From positions 1 to 64,000 of the forward strand of contig NZ_JAGRPU010000001.1 in the NCBI RefSeq assembly GCF_024606225.1: a stretch of DNA of 64,000 nucleotides. Direction: 5' to 3'. Under the pieces are notes generated by a model, which saw only the letters and a program-made list of their open reading frames with translations, was not told the origin of the DNA and made no database searches. The position numbers and the translations under genes are program-made. Positions 32,468 through 42,900 of the stretch are shown piece after piece. Origin of the DNA: Endozoicomonas sp. ISHI1 (lineage in GTDB: Bacteria > Pseudomonadota > Gammaproteobacteria > Pseudomonadales > Endozoicomonadaceae). Every line of letters begins with the position of its first letter. Position 1 is the first letter of the stretch.

Positions 32468-32950
32468 ATGACCCGGTTTACTACCCCTGATCTTTGTGAT
32501 GAATTTCCCGAACAGGTTTCCGTTGCTGAATCTGGTTTCAGAAACTTTGGTGGCGTTAATGCTTTTCATGGGCAAGTCGTGACCCTGAAATGTTTTGAAG
32601 ATAATTCCCTGGTGCGTGAGTGGGTAGGTCAGCCAGGAGAGGGCAGGGTGCTGGTAGTTGATGGCGGGGGGTCCATGCGCAGAGCCATGCTGGGCGATAT
32701 GCTGGCAGAGCGAGCCGTTGAAAACGGTTGGGCAGGGATTATTATTTATGGCTGCATCAGGGATGTCGATATCATTGCCGATTTGTCATTGGGCGTTCAG
32801 GCACTGGGTTGTCATCCCATGAAAACGGATAAAAAGGGGGTGGGTGAAAGTAATCTGGTGGTCTCTTTTCATGGTGTTGATTTTGCACCCGGGGGTTATG
32901 TCTACGCCGATAATAATGGAATTCTGTTCTCTCAGGAAAGGTTGATTTGA
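32468..32950 (+). CDS. rraA: RraA family regulator of RNase E activity
   Basis: In E. coli RraA binds RNase E and dampens RNA decay; the fold is shared with aldolase-like DlpA/HMG aldolases. The 160 residues (E. coli 161) carry [12 protein letters not shown] at the start, the [19 protein letters not shown] segment, [20 protein letters not shown] and [15 protein letters not shown]. The ATG at 32468 has AAGGA seven bases upstream; the frame extends to 32429 without support. It lies after ppsA, and the ppsA hairpin suggests its own promoter. Confidence 0.93.
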   Translation: MTRFTTPDLCDEFPEQVSVAESGFRNFGGVNAFHGQVVTLKCFEDNSLVREWVGQPGEGRVLVVDGGGSMRRAMLGDMLAERAVENGWAGIIIYGCIRDVDIIADLSLGVQALGCHPMKTDKKGVGESNLVVSFHGVDFAPGGYVYADNNGILFSQERLI

Positions 32951-32957
32951 TAAGCTT

Positions 32958-33001
32958 CTTCGCTTTTAGATTACCATAAGATTTATGAGCAGCGAAGTTT
33001 T
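32958..33001 (+). terminator. Probable terminator of rraA
   Basis: CTTCGCT at 32958-32964 pairs with AGCGAAG at 32991-32997. An inner CATAA/TTATG stem stabilises the loop, and TTTT follows. Confidence 0.5.
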
Positions 33002-33016
33002 ATCCCTGATAATGAA

Positions 33017-33057
33017 AGAGCAGAGCAGAGCAGAGCTTTTTTAATAAAAAAAGCTCT
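33017..33057. repeat. AGAGC x4 microsatellite running into an inverted repeat
   Basis: Four perfect AGAGC units occupy 33017-33036. The last unit starts an 11-bp perfect stem, AGAGCTTTTTT (33032-33042), pairing with AAAAAAGCTCT (33047-33057) around a 4-base AT loop. Confidence 0.8.
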
Positions 33058-33146
33058 TCAGGTATTAATGTTGTAAATAAGTCTCATGAGTTAGCTGGAA
33101 TAAGTAAAATTGTTAAGAGATAATTTAATGGGTTCTTGAGAAGTAA

Positions 33147-33506
33147 ATATTCAACAGGGTTCTGTTCAGCAAAGGCCTACCTCTTGGAATAGTTACCTCA
33201 ATTCAGGGTGCAGACCCTTATACTTTGACAATTTCCGGTAGAGCAGGTCATGCAGTGGCAGTCCCTTTGGGCTTTCGTAAAGATGCTATGCATAAAGCAT
33301 CAATATTAATAAATCGCTCATATGAGCTGAGTTGCAATAATGATTTTATGCTGCCAGTAGGTAGGATTATTACTCCTATTGCTATGATATTTTTGCCTTT
33401 TTTTGAAAAGCCAAGTCATGTTTCTGAAGAGAATGTAAAATATTCAGGTGTTGAAAAGGCTGTGCATTTATTAACAAAAACTCTGATAGTTTTAAGAGAA
33501 AAATAA
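33147..33506 (+). pseudogene. Remnant of an M20-family carbamoylase/amidase
   Basis: From 33147 (just after a stop) to 33506 the frame reads LPLGIVTSIQGADPYTLTIS, then GRAGHAVAVPLGFRKDA. This matches the dimerisation-domain entry of hydantoinase/carbamoylase-type M20 amidohydrolases, where GxAxHAGTTPMxxRxDA is usual. After MLPVGRI it jumps to TPIAMIFLPFFEKPSHVSEE, the extreme C-terminal part of the same family. The catalytic N-terminal domain and most of the middle are missing. No start codon is convincing (a TTG at 33225 lies mid-domain). It is a decayed gene, with local base composition near one third G+C. Confidence 0.7.
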
Positions 33507-34134
33507 TGGGTTTTGAAGTTTGGGTTTTATACTTGGTTTCAATTTTTCTGGTCATTATGATACCAGGTCCTTTATCCTTGTTGATGGTTTCCAATTCTTT
33601 ACGTTATGGAATTATTAGATCATATCCCTCTTTTTTAGGTGGAACTGCTGCATCATCCTTGTATTTAGTTGTGTCCGCAACTGGGTTAGGCGTCATAATT
33701 ACTGCTTCTGATCATTTATTTATGATGCTGAAGGTTTTAGGTGCAGTTTATTTAGTATATCTGGGATTTATGACTATCAGAGGATCTATTAATAAAATAC
33801 CTGAAAGCACAACGGATTTTGAGTCTGGCGAATCTCCAAAATTTAATAATTTATTTAAAAAATCATTTTTTTAGGGGTAAGTAATCCAAAAGATATTATC
33901 TTTTTCATGGCCTTCTTGCCTCAATTTATTTCATCAGAAAAACCATTGTTGGATCAAATTGTAATTGTTGTTGTGACTTGGATGCTGGTAGATTTAGTTT
34001 GCAAATTACTCTACGGTCTTCTAGCTATAATCATAAAGCCTATTCTAAGAACAGAAAAGAGCAAATCTATATTTGATAGATCTACAGGTGCTTTCTACAT
34101 AATAGCGGGCATTGCAGCAGTATTGATTGTTTAG
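33506..34134 (+). pseudogene. LysE/RhtB family exporter, frameshifted
   Basis: Two adjacent frames together make one LysE-type amino-acid exporter of about 208 residues. The first part (33506-33874) has MIPGPLSLLMVSNSLRYG and LGAVYLVYLGFMTIRG. The second continues as FLGVSNPKDIIFFMAFLPQF, which matches the family's NPKxxxFFxAFLPQF. One missing T in the seven-T run at 33866-33872 explains the break. It is either a real single-base deletion or a base-call error. Its ATG overlaps the stop of the preceding amidase remnant (TAATG), so the two once formed an operon. The AT-rich composition and the neighbouring remnant favour decay. Confidence 0.75.
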
Positions 34135-34201
34135 CTGCTTTTTTCAGATTCTAAAGCCTTATTTTAATGAGGTGATATCTGATCTTTACAGCAGGATCGG
34201 G

Positions 34202-35203
34202 TCATTGTTGAATGATTCTGGCGTACTCTTCAATATCGATGTTTCCTCCTGAGGCAATGATCACGGTTGTCTTTTCTCTGAACTTTTCTGAGTGCTGTAA
34301 CAGTGCTCCGAGTCCGATAGCGCCGCTGGGTTCGAGGATAAGTTTCATATTAAATGCAGCAAATCTAATGCCTTCATTTACAAACGCTTCATCAACGGCC
34401 AGCCCTGCGACCTCAGAATTCTGTACGATCAAGAAATTGGTTTCACCGGGGCTCAGGGCTTGAAGAGCGTCACAGGAGCTGACGAGATTGCCATTTGCCC
34501 TGGCCCGACGACCTTCTTCAATCGACAAGGTCATTCCTTCATATCCGGACGGTTCAATAGCCAGTACCTGAGTTTCAGGGTAGTTGACGGTGTTAAAGAC
34601 CATACTTGAGCCTGCAACCAGACTGCCTCCACCGGTTGGACATAACAAAAAGTGGCAAGTCTCTCCAAGCTGCTCAAGCTGTTCGGAAGTTTCCATAGCG
34701 ACAGCGGACTGACCTTGTATCAGGGTGGCATCATCAAAAGGGTGAAGAAGAGAGTAGTTATGCTGTTGGGAGAGTTCAACGGCCTCCGCAGCAGCTGCCT
34801 CCTCTCTGGATGGTTGAGATTCATCACAGAGTTTGACTTCGGCGCCGTGGGCAAGGGCACTGTCTATTTTGTTCTTGGGGGCATCGGCGGGCATAACAAT
34901 GTGAACATCAATGCCCAGAATTTCGCCTGCTGCGGCCAGCCCTCTGGCAAAATTGCCGGAAGAGTAGGCAACGACGCCGCGTGATTTCTCCTGTTCAGTC
35001 AGCTGCAGCAGTCTGTGAAGGGCTCCCCTGAATTTGAAAGCGCCGGTTTTTTGCAAAGATTCAGCTTTCACAAATACTTTGCCCTGGACTCTTGCTCCCA
35101 GCTCTTCGCAGTGAATCAGAGGTGTCTTTCGAGTGTAGCTCTGCTGGCTTTGGTAGATTTTCTTCAGGGTTTTCAAACCAGGGGTAGACAGGGGGGTCGG
35201 CAT
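34202..35203 (-). CDS. PLP-dependent threonine/serine ammonia-lyase-like enzyme
   Basis: A fold-type II PLP enzyme of 333 residues. It has the Schiff-base lysine in KTGAFKFRGA, the substrate loop SSGNFARGLA (SSGNHAQG in most relatives), the phosphate-binding CPTGGGSLVAG and a C-terminal SGGNIDIE. It lacks an ACT domain, so it is the catabolic (TdcB/serine-racemase-like) size. The substrate could be threonine, serine or hydroxyaspartate. I choose ATG 35203 with GGAAC upstream; a GTG at 35242 would extend it over a pair of TGTACA palindromes. The next gene on the same strand, aceA, begins well upstream. Confidence 0.85.
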   Translation of the reverse strand: MPTPLSTPGLKTLKKIYQSQQSYTRKTPLIHCEELGARVQGKVFVKAESLQKTGAFKFRGALHRLLQLTEQEKSRGVVAYSSGNFARGLAAAGEILGIDVHIVMPADAPKNKIDSALAHGAEVKLCDESQPSREEAAAAEAVELSQQHNYSLLHPFDDATLIQGQSAVAMETSEQLEQLGETCHFLLCPTGGGSLVAGSSMVFNTVNYPETQVLAIEPSGYEGMTLSIEEGRRARANGNLVSSCDALQALSPGETNFLIVQNSEVAGLAVDEAFVNEGIRFAAFNMKLILEPSGAIGLGALLQHSEKFREKTTVIIASGGNIDIEEYARIIQQ

Positions 35204-35215
35204 AGGGGTTCCATT

Positions 35216-35233
35216 TTGTACAACTCTGTACAG
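35216..35233. promoter_or_regulatory. Two TGTACA palindromes one helical turn apart
   Basis: TTGTACAA (35216-35223) and CTGTACAG (35226-35233) are each perfect 8-bp dyads with centres 10 bp apart. They lie 12-30 bp upstream of the preferred ammonia-lyase ATG. They look like a tandem operator; the regulator is unknown. Confidence 0.4.
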
Positions 35234-35384
35234 GATAGACACTATGCAGGAAGAAGGGGTTCCTATCGGTTTGGAAAATTGTGCGTGATCAGAAGCAGCT
35301 CTTCATCTCTTGAGAGATTAAGAGCTGCTGTCAGCTGGTAAACATCGTGGGAAATCCAAAAACTCCCCATAATCGGTTGAGTGA

Positions 35385-36656
35385 CTAGCGGTCTTTTTGA
35401 ATCACGTGCGTGATATGGTCAAAGTAACCTGTACCCACTTCTTTCTGGGGGCATAAGAAGGTGTAACCTCGTTCAAATGCCGCCTGCTCTGGTTGCTGAA
35501 CCATCTCCGCATAATGTTTCATGCCCTGCCCCTGACCATAGTGGTAGGCCAGATCGAACATGTTGTGCCACATGCTATGAATACCCGCCAGTGTGATGAA
35601 CTGAAATTTGTAGCCCATCTCACTCAGTTCATCCTGGAAGCGGGCAATAGTTTTATCGTCCATGTTCTTTTTCCAGTTAAAGGAAGAAGAGCAATTGTAG
35701 GCCAGCAATTGATCCGGGTATTCGGAACGGATAGCCTGGGCAAAGGTTCTGGCCTCATCCAGATCCGGTGACGCCGACTCGTACCAGAGAAGATCAGCAA
35801 AAGGTGCGTAAGCCAGTCCTCGGGCAATTGCCTGTTCAATTCCCTTGCGGGTGCGATAGAAGCCTTCTTTGGTTCTCTCACCCGTCAGGAAAGGTCGATC
35901 ATAGTCATCAATGTCGGAGGTGATCAGATCAGCCGTGCTGGCATCGGTTCTTGCCATAAGCAGAGTGGGCACTCCGGCAACATCGGCAGCTAGTCGGGCA
36001 GAAATCAGTTTGTCGACAGCTTCCTGAGTAGGGACAAGCACTTTGCCACCCATGTGGCCGCACTTTTTGACGGAAGCCAGCTGGTCCTCAAAGTGAACGC
36101 CTGCAGCGCCGGCTTCGATCATGCTTTTCATTAGCTCATAAGTGTTACGGACTCCGCCAAAGCCATCTTCACCGTCGGCAATAATAGGGGCGAACATATC
36201 TGTGTAGCCTTCATCGCCGGGTTCGATGCCGTTTTTCCATTGGATCTGGTCTGCTCTCATGAAACTATTGTTCATTCTTTCAATTAACGCCGGTACTGAG
36301 TCTACCGGGTAGAGAGATTGGTCGGGATACATAGAACTGGCTGAATTATTGTCCGCGGCCACTTGCCAGCCGGACAGGTAAACGGCTTCCAGTCCCGCCT
36401 TAACCTGTTGCAGTGCCTGACCCCCTGTCAGTGACCCCAGACTGTTAACGTAACCCTTGCGTGATTTATTTTCGTAGAGTAAAGTCCAGAGCTTGTTTGC
36501 TCCCATTTGCGCAAAGGTATTTTCTACCTTTATAGAACCGCGCAGACGGACCACATCCTCAGCTTTGTAGCTGCGTTTTACGTTGGCCCAACGAGGATTT
36601 TCTGACCAGTCCTTTTCGATGCGGGCAATCTCTTCAGCGCGATTATAAGTAGACAT
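35385..36656 (-). CDS. aceA: Isocitrate lyase
   Basis: It cleaves isocitrate to glyoxylate and succinate, the first glyoxylate-bypass step. From ATG 36656 it has 423 residues, the size of short proteobacterial AceA (E. coli 434). Visible motifs are [15 protein letters not shown], the catalytic [27 protein letters not shown] and the late [19 protein letters not shown] lies seven bases before the ATG; the frame extends 13 codons further without support. It is divergent from the LysR gene at 37027. Its partner glcB lies 1.8 kb away on the other strand. Confidence 0.96.
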   Translation of the reverse strand: MSTYNRAEEIARIEKDWSENPRWANVKRSYKAEDVVRLRGSIKVENTFAQMGANKLWTLLYENKSRKGYVNSLGSLTGGQALQQVKAGLEAVYLSGWQVAADNNSASSMYPDQSLYPVDSVPALIERMNNSFMRADQIQWKNGIEPGDEGYTDMFAPIIADGEDGFGGVRNTYELMKSMIEAGAAGVHFEDQLASVKKCGHMGGKVLVPTQEAVDKLISARLAADVAGVPTLLMARTDASTADLITSDIDDYDRPFLTGERTKEGFYRTRKGIEQAIARGLAYAPFADLLWYESASPDLDEARTFAQAIRSEYPDQLLAYNCSSSFNWKKNMDDKTIARFQDELSEMGYKFQFITLAGIHSMWHNMFDLAYHYGQGQGMKHYAEMVQQPEQAAFERGYTFLCPQKEVGTGYFDHITHVIQKDR

Positions 36657-37026
36657 TGTATCGCCTCTCCTGAAAGTCAAACGGTTGTTTGTCAAGGCAA
36701 TTTCAATCTATAACAAAAGATAACAAACTTGATAATTTATTATCGTTATAGTGGATATTCTCATCGAAAATACCACTTTACCCCTTCTTTAAAGGCTGAG
36801 TCTTTTACTAAAGGAATGCTTTCCAATAGACAGAAAGTTGCTTTCAAAGGCTATAAAACCGGCCTTTCTGGGTTCGGTTGTCCTGAGAAGGCCGTCAAAG
36901 CAGTTATCACCGCTCATAACAGTGAATGAGGGCGGTTTTTAGAATCAAGCGATTGTTTGACTTTGTGGCGGGGATATCTCTATTCTTGGCCGTCTGGCGA
37001 ACCGCTTCAGGATGTAAACAAAAAAT
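36657..37026. other. Divergent intergenic region aceA / LysR
   Basis: These 370 bp hold a candidate plus-strand promoter (TTGTTT at 36685, TATAAC at 36709, 18-bp spacer) and a dyad, GATAA-TTTA-TTATC, at 36731-36744. Two hairpins follow, the second with a T tail. Together they suggest a short structured RNA of about 220 nt upstream of the LysR gene. A 66-codon TTG-started frame overlaps it but looks non-coding. Confidence 0.4.
36909..36940 (+). terminator. Rho-independent terminator upstream of the LysR gene
   Basis: ACCGC plus TCAT pair with ATGA plus GCGGT across an 8-base loop with a GG bulge; T5 follows at 36936-36940. It points toward the LysR gene, 87 bp before its start, so it must end a separate upstream transcript or act as an attenuator. 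Confidence 0.55.
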
Positions 37027-37983
37027 ATGAACTTGGCTCGTGTCGATCTGAACCTGCTAGTGTATCTGGATGTGCTTCTGCGAGAAAGAAGTGTCACCAA
37101 AGCGGCTGAGCAATTGGGCATAACCCAGCCAGCTATGAGTAATGGGTTGAAAAGACTCAGAAGTCTGTTTAATGACCCTTTGTTGGTAAGAACCAGTGAG
37201 GGTATGTCGCCTACAGAGAGGGCTCTCGCCCTGAAACCTCAGATTGCAGACGCCCTGAAACTTTTGGAGCAGGCTGTCCTGCCCAGGGATGCTTTTAATC
37301 CCGGAGAAAGTTCCAGAGTGTTTCGTGTTATGGCCAGTGATTATTCTGAATCTACAGTGATCCCGATGGTGCTAAAAAAGCTCAGGTCTGAGGCTCCGGG
37401 CATCACCCTTGATATTCTCACACCCAGTGATGTGACCTTTCATGATGTGGAACATGGTCGTGTTGATATGGCCATTAACCGCTTCAGTCATATGCCGCAA
37501 TCTTTTCATCAGTCACTGATCTGGGAAGACTCTTTTTCCTGTGTTCTGAGTCGGGACAATCCGGTTATTAATAATTTCACTCTTGAGAGTTATCTGTCTG
37601 CCCAGCATATTTGGGCAAGTAAAACAGGTATGGGTGTTGGGGTGGGTATTGATCCAAAAGATGTTCAGCAACTCGGGTGGGTTGATGAGGCACTGTCGGC
37701 AATCGGTCACAAACGTGATATCAGGGTTCTGACGAGGCATTATCAGGTAGCCATGTTGCTTTCCTCTCAAAATGACCTTATTGCGACTCTGCCCAGTAAG
37801 TTGGCTGAATTACACCGTCATGAAGATGAGTTGGTGGTTTTGCCGCCTCCGTTTGAGATTCCAGCTATCCAGCTTCGTATGGCCTGGAGTCCTTTGTTGC
37901 ATCACGATGCAGGGCACAACTGGTTACGGCAGGTTATCAAAGCGACTACTCAGCAATCTCATCAAGAAGCTGAGTCTGCTTGA
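37027..37983 (+). CDS. LysR-type transcriptional regulator
   Basis: This 318-residue regulator has an N-terminal winged helix (RSVTKAAEQLGITQPAMSNG; helix-turn-helix about residues 21-40) and a LysR substrate-binding domain. The opening LARVDLNLLVYLDVLLRE resembles the NodD/PcpR-like branch. It is divergent from aceA and upstream of glcB, so control of the glyoxylate bypass is a reasonable inference, not shown by sequence. The ribosome site is weak. Confidence 0.88.
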   Translation: MNLARVDLNLLVYLDVLLRERSVTKAAEQLGITQPAMSNGLKRLRSLFNDPLLVRTSEGMSPTERALALKPQIADALKLLEQAVLPRDAFNPGESSRVFRVMASDYSESTVIPMVLKKLRSEAPGITLDILTPSDVTFHDVEHGRVDMAINRFSHMPQSFHQSLIWEDSFSCVLSRDNPVINNFTLESYLSAQHIWASKTGMGVGVGIDPKDVQQLGWVDEALSAIGHKRDIRVLTRHYQVAMLLSSQNDLIATLPSKLAELHRHEDELVVLPPPFEIPAIQLRMAWSPLLHHDAGHNWLRQVIKATTQQSHQEAESA

Positions 37984-38146
37984 TAACATATGATAATTTG
38001 TGTGAAATAATTCACCGCATTGTATGGAATATCATGTTAACTGGTGTTAATCTTTGACTGCCTCTGAGCGATGAAGGCTTGTTGACTGTTCTGCCTGTCG
38101 AAATCCTGATCGCACCTACACGAGACTCACCGAAAGGTAAAACAAA

Positions 38147-38278
38147 ATGAACTGGTTAACACAACTGGACACAGAGCATACTCTCTTCGCAGTGGCTGAT
38201 GAGTGCATTGAGAATACATCAGAAAGCTACTACCTGATCATTGCCGAGCAAAAGCAGGAATCCCATCCGGACGATTAA
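38147..38278 (+). CDS. 43-residue conserved-looking small protein
   Basis: ATG at 38147 opens 43 codons ending TAA at 38278; AAAGGT lies about eight bases upstream. The product (starts MNWLTQLDTEHTLFAVADE, ends ESHPDD) is acidic, soluble, and has one Cys. A Rho-independent terminator follows 12 bp after the stop, so this is a complete short transcription unit between the LysR gene and glcB. I recognise no family. Confidence 0.6.
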   Translation: MNWLTQLDTEHTLFAVADECIENTSESYYLIIAEQKQESHPDD

Positions 38279-38290
38279 GTCCCGGAATGT

Positions 38291-38318
38291 AGAAAGGCCG
38301 CCATTGTGCGGCTTTTCT
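38291..38318 (+). terminator. Terminator of the 43-codon gene
   Basis: GAAAGGCCGC (38292-38301) pairs with GCGGCTTTTC (38308-38317) with one G-U, around a CATTGT loop. The T residues lie within the 3' arm. Confidence 0.65.
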
Positions 38319-38491
38319 GTGCATAAGCTTTGTTAATAATTGCTATTTATTGAAAAAATATCATATATAACTGAGTTGAATTGGTCATCACTTGTCGGTT
38401 CAAACAGAATAGTGTCAGGCTTGAGCTGTCGGGTTTTTTGCTGAAATCGGGCGGTTTGTCTCAAGAATAACAGCGTGTAGAAGGAAGGCGT

Positions 38492-40666
38492 ATGGCTGAT
38501 CGTATTCAGATCGGAGGTTTGCAGGTAGCGGCCCCTATCCACAATCTTTTGGTTGAAGCTATCGAGGGCACTGGGGTGACTCCAGAGGCCTTCTGGTCAG
38601 GTTTTGAGCGTGTTTTGGATGAGTGCGTCGTTGAAAACAGGGCTCTGCTGCAGAGGCGAGAAGCTCTGCAAAATCAAATTGATCAGTGGCACAAAGAGCA
38701 TAAGCAGCAGCCACATGATCCTTCTGCCTATAAACAGTTTTTGTTGGAAATTGGATATCTGCAATCTGAAGGCGGAGACTTTGAGATTGCGACGGAAAAT
38801 GTTGATACAGAAATTGCATCTCAGGCCGGACCTCAGCTGGTTGTTCCAGTGATGAATGCTCGTTTTGCCCTGAATGCAGCGAACGCCCGTTGGGGAAGCC
38901 TTTACGACGCGCTGTATGGTACCGATGCTATTCCGGAAAATGATGGTGCTGAACGCGGCAAGGCCTACAACCCCGTCCGGGGGCAGAAGGTCATTGCTTT
39001 TGGTAAGGCGTTGCTTAATCAGGCGGCACCTCTGGTCAAAGGAAATCATTCCGAGGTAACTGGTTATGCTATTAAGGAAGGCGAGTTGGCACTTTCTCTG
39101 GGAGATGGTAGTGTCACGGCGCTGGCTCAGCCTGAAAAGTTTGTTGGCTACACAGGGAGTGAAAATGATCCCGGCAGCGTTCTGATCAAAAACAATGGCC
39201 TCCATATTGAGATTCAAATTGACCGTCGATCCCCAATTGGGGTGACCGATGCTGCTGGGGTGAAAGATCTGGTGGTAGAAGCAGCTCTTACAACCATCAT
39301 GGATTGTGAAGATTCCGTGGCTGCCGTAGATGCCGAGGATAAAGCACTGGTTTATCGGAACTGGCTCGGATTAATGAAAGCTGACTTGCAGGAAACGTTT
39401 GTTAAAGGTGACAAAACCTTAACTCGCAAGCTGGTGGCTGATCGCAACTATACATCCCCTGCAGGTGAAGCGTTTTCTCTGCACGGTCGGAGCCTGATGT
39501 TTGTTCGAAATGTCGGACACCTGATGACCACTGATGCCATTCTGGATCATCAGGGGAATGAGATTCCGGAAGGCATTATGGACGGCATGTTCACTTCACT
39601 GATTGCCATACACGATCTTAAAAAGCAGAAAGGTATCAGAAACTCTCGCACGGGCAGTGTTTATATTGTTAAGCCAAAAATGCACGGACCTGAAGAGGTA
39701 GTCTTCACCAATAGGTTGTTTGGTAAGATTGAGGAGGTTTTGGGTCTGAGGGAGAATACCCTGAAAGTTGGTATAATGGACGAGGAACGTCGTACTTCTG
39801 TTAATCTCAAAGCTTGTATCCGGGCTGCCAGAGATCGCGTAGTCTTTATTAATACAGGCTTCCTTGATCGTACCGGAGATGAAATTCACACCAGTATGGA
39901 AGCTGGTCCAATGATTCCAAAAGGTGAGATGAAGCAGTCTGCCTGGATCAATGCCTACGAGGATCAAAATGTTGAAGTAGGTCTTGATTGTGGTCTGGCC
40001 GGTCGAGCCCAGATTGGTAAAGGTATGTGGGCTATGCCGGATGAAATGGCCAAGATGCTGGCGACTAAAATCGGACATCCCCAGTCAGGAGCGAATACGG
40101 CCTGGGTGCCTTCACCTAATGCCGCGACGCTGCACGCAACACACTATCATTCCGTATCTGTCATTGAAGTTCAGGAGTCTATAGCTGAGCGTCAGAGAGC
40201 GAGTCTGGATGATCTTCTGACTATACCTCTGCTGCAGGACAGGTCTTCTCTGACAGAAGATAGGATTCAGCAGGAGCTGGACAACAATGCCCAGGGTATT
40301 CTCGGTTATGTCGTTCGTTGGGTAGATCAGGGTGTGGGTTGTTCAAAAGTGCCAGATATCCATGATGTAGGCTTGATGGAAGATCGTGCAACACTGCGCA
40401 TTTCCAGTCAGCATATGGCTAACTGGATGAGGCATGGTGTTTGCTCTGAGGAGCAGGTAATGGATGCCTTGAGGCGAATGGCTAAAGTAGTCGATGAGCA
40501 GAATGCCGGGGATCCTGAGTACTGCCCTATGGCTGTCGATTATGATGCCAGTGTCGCTTTTAAAGCGGCGTGCGAGCTGGTCTTGAAAGGTTGTCAGCAG
40601 CCCAATGGTTACACTGAACCGGTGCTGCATGCGAGAAGGCGTGAGTTTAAAGCCGCTGCAAAATGA
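38492..40666 (+). CDS. glcB: Malate synthase G
   Basis: It condenses glyoxylate with acetyl-CoA to malate, completing the glyoxylate bypass. The 724 residues match the long G isoform (E. coli 723), not AceB. Visible regions are [58 protein letters not shown] and [20 protein letters not shown] with the catalytic aspartate. AAGGAAGG precedes the ATG. A strong hairpin follows. It is separate from aceA but on the same side of the shared LysR gene. Confidence 0.97.
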   Translation: MADRIQIGGLQVAAPIHNLLVEAIEGTGVTPEAFWSGFERVLDECVVENRALLQRREALQNQIDQWHKEHKQQPHDPSAYKQFLLEIGYLQSEGGDFEIATENVDTEIASQAGPQLVVPVMNARFALNAANARWGSLYDALYGTDAIPENDGAERGKAYNPVRGQKVIAFGKALLNQAAPLVKGNHSEVTGYAIKEGELALSLGDGSVTALAQPEKFVGYTGSENDPGSVLIKNNGLHIEIQIDRRSPIGVTDAAGVKDLVVEAALTTIMDCEDSVAAVDAEDKALVYRNWLGLMKADLQETFVKGDKTLTRKLVADRNYTSPAGEAFSLHGRSLMFVRNVGHLMTTDAILDHQGNEIPEGIMDGMFTSLIAIHDLKKQKGIRNSRTGSVYIVKPKMHGPEEVVFTNRLFGKIEEVLGLRENTLKVGIMDEERRTSVNLKACIRAARDRVVFINTGFLDRTGDEIHTSMEAGPMIPKGEMKQSAWINAYEDQNVEVGLDCGLAGRAQIGKGMWAMPDEMAKMLATKIGHPQSGANTAWVPSPNAATLHATHYHSVSVIEVQESIAERQRASLDDLLTIPLLQDRSSLTEDRIQQELDNNAQGILGYVVRWVDQGVGCSKVPDIHDVGLMEDRATLRISSQHMANWMRHGVCSEEQVMDALRRMAKVVDEQNAGDPEYCPMAVDYDASVAFKAACELVLKGCQQPNGYTEPVLHARRREFKAAAK

Positions 40667-40681
40667 AATAGCTGAACGGTT

Positions 40682-40715
40682 ATCAACAAGGCCCTCAACT
40701 GAGGGCTTTGTTGAT
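40682..40715. terminator. Bidirectional terminator between glcB and purB
   Basis: ATCAACAAGGCCCTC (40682-40696) pairs with GAGGGCTTTGTTGAT (40701-40715) over 15 bp with one G-U and an AACT loop. It sits between convergent genes. Confidence 0.8.
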
Positions 40716-40749
40716 TTGAAACAGTCTGCTTCACTTCGCTATCGTCAGA

Positions 40750-42132
<1,383 letters not shown>

Positions 42133-42196
42133 TTATGCTCGTAGAAAGGGCGCATCATAACGGAAAACCGCCAACGATGCAGGGTGGATGATTCGG

Positions 42197-42808
42197 TTAT
42201 AGCTGATTCAAGCCATTCAATAGTTTTTTTCTGCTGAATAATAACTGCCAACGGCTACCACCTGTCTGGCGCCACAGGATGGCTGACCGTATCCCGGCAA
42301 ATAAAATGGCGCGTATCTTGTCAGCATTGCCAGGGTTTTGCAGGTGTTGGATATCGCCTGAAACCTGTACTCTTGTTTTAAAAGTACTGATGGTATCGAG
42401 ATAAATACTGGCAAGGTTGGCAATTACATTCTCATGAAGGATGCCAAAGTGGTTGGCCTGTTCCTTGCAGCGCTCCAGGCGCTGGGAAATCTTACTCAGC
42501 ATATTGCGATTGCGGGAAAGTTTGCGTTCGAGGTGTATCAGGGTCAGTGCGTAGCGGACGGTGTCGGCCTGGATTGCGTCGGCCTGACGCTGGAGGACGT
42601 CGTTTAGAATTTTTCTGCCAGCGAGTAGACTCTGGTAGCCATTGAAGACATCTTCGACACGGTCAGGAGTGGTGACAAACAGGCTGCCAATCAGCGGCTC
42701 CAGCGACTCTTGACTGATTTGCCCGCTTTTGGCCAGACGTTCTACAAGGCCAGCAGCCTGGAAAATGGCTGAGAGGGCAGCTGCCTGTTCCTTTGTTGTG
42801 TATTGCAC
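42197..42808 (-). CDS. hflD: HflD family protein
   Basis: HflD is a membrane-associated helical protein, known in E. coli for modulating lambda CII stability. Its gene regularly lies between mnmA and purB, as here. The 203 residues show the family pattern TKEQAAALSAIFQAAGLVERL near the start (read without the first residues), LTLIHLERKLSRN in the middle, and ILFAGIRSAILWRQTGGSRW near the end. The start is GTG with AGAGAAA upstream. Its own cellular role remains unclear. Confidence 0.9.
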   Translation of the reverse strand: MQYTTKEQAAALSAIFQAAGLVERLAKSGQISQESLEPLIGSLFVTTPDRVEDVFNGYQSLLAGRKILNDVLQRQADAIQADTVRYALTLIHLERKLSRNRNMLSKISQRLERCKEQANHFGILHENVIANLASIYLDTISTFKTRVQVSGDIQHLQNPGNADKIRAILFAGIRSAILWRQTGGSRWQLLFSRKKLLNGLNQL

Positions 42809-42900
42809 CTGAGTTTCTCTACCTTATGCGTGCTTTCTCTATCCGGAAGGTCGCCTGCTCCCGGATTTGGAGAGTTGAATTCGTAGAACCGATTGATGGC

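Noticed and set aside
33017-33036. AGAGC repeats as a CRISPR or phage element
   Set aside because: Five-base units without spacers are a simple microsatellite.
33840-33910. Programmed frameshift in the LysE gene
   Set aside because: The LysE family is not known to use one, and the adjacent amidase is clearly decayed, so mutation or base-call error is simpler.
36729-36929. 66-codon frame upstream of the LysR gene
   Set aside because: TTG start without ribosome site, unusual composition, and it ends inside a terminator; a non-coding RNA explains the region better.
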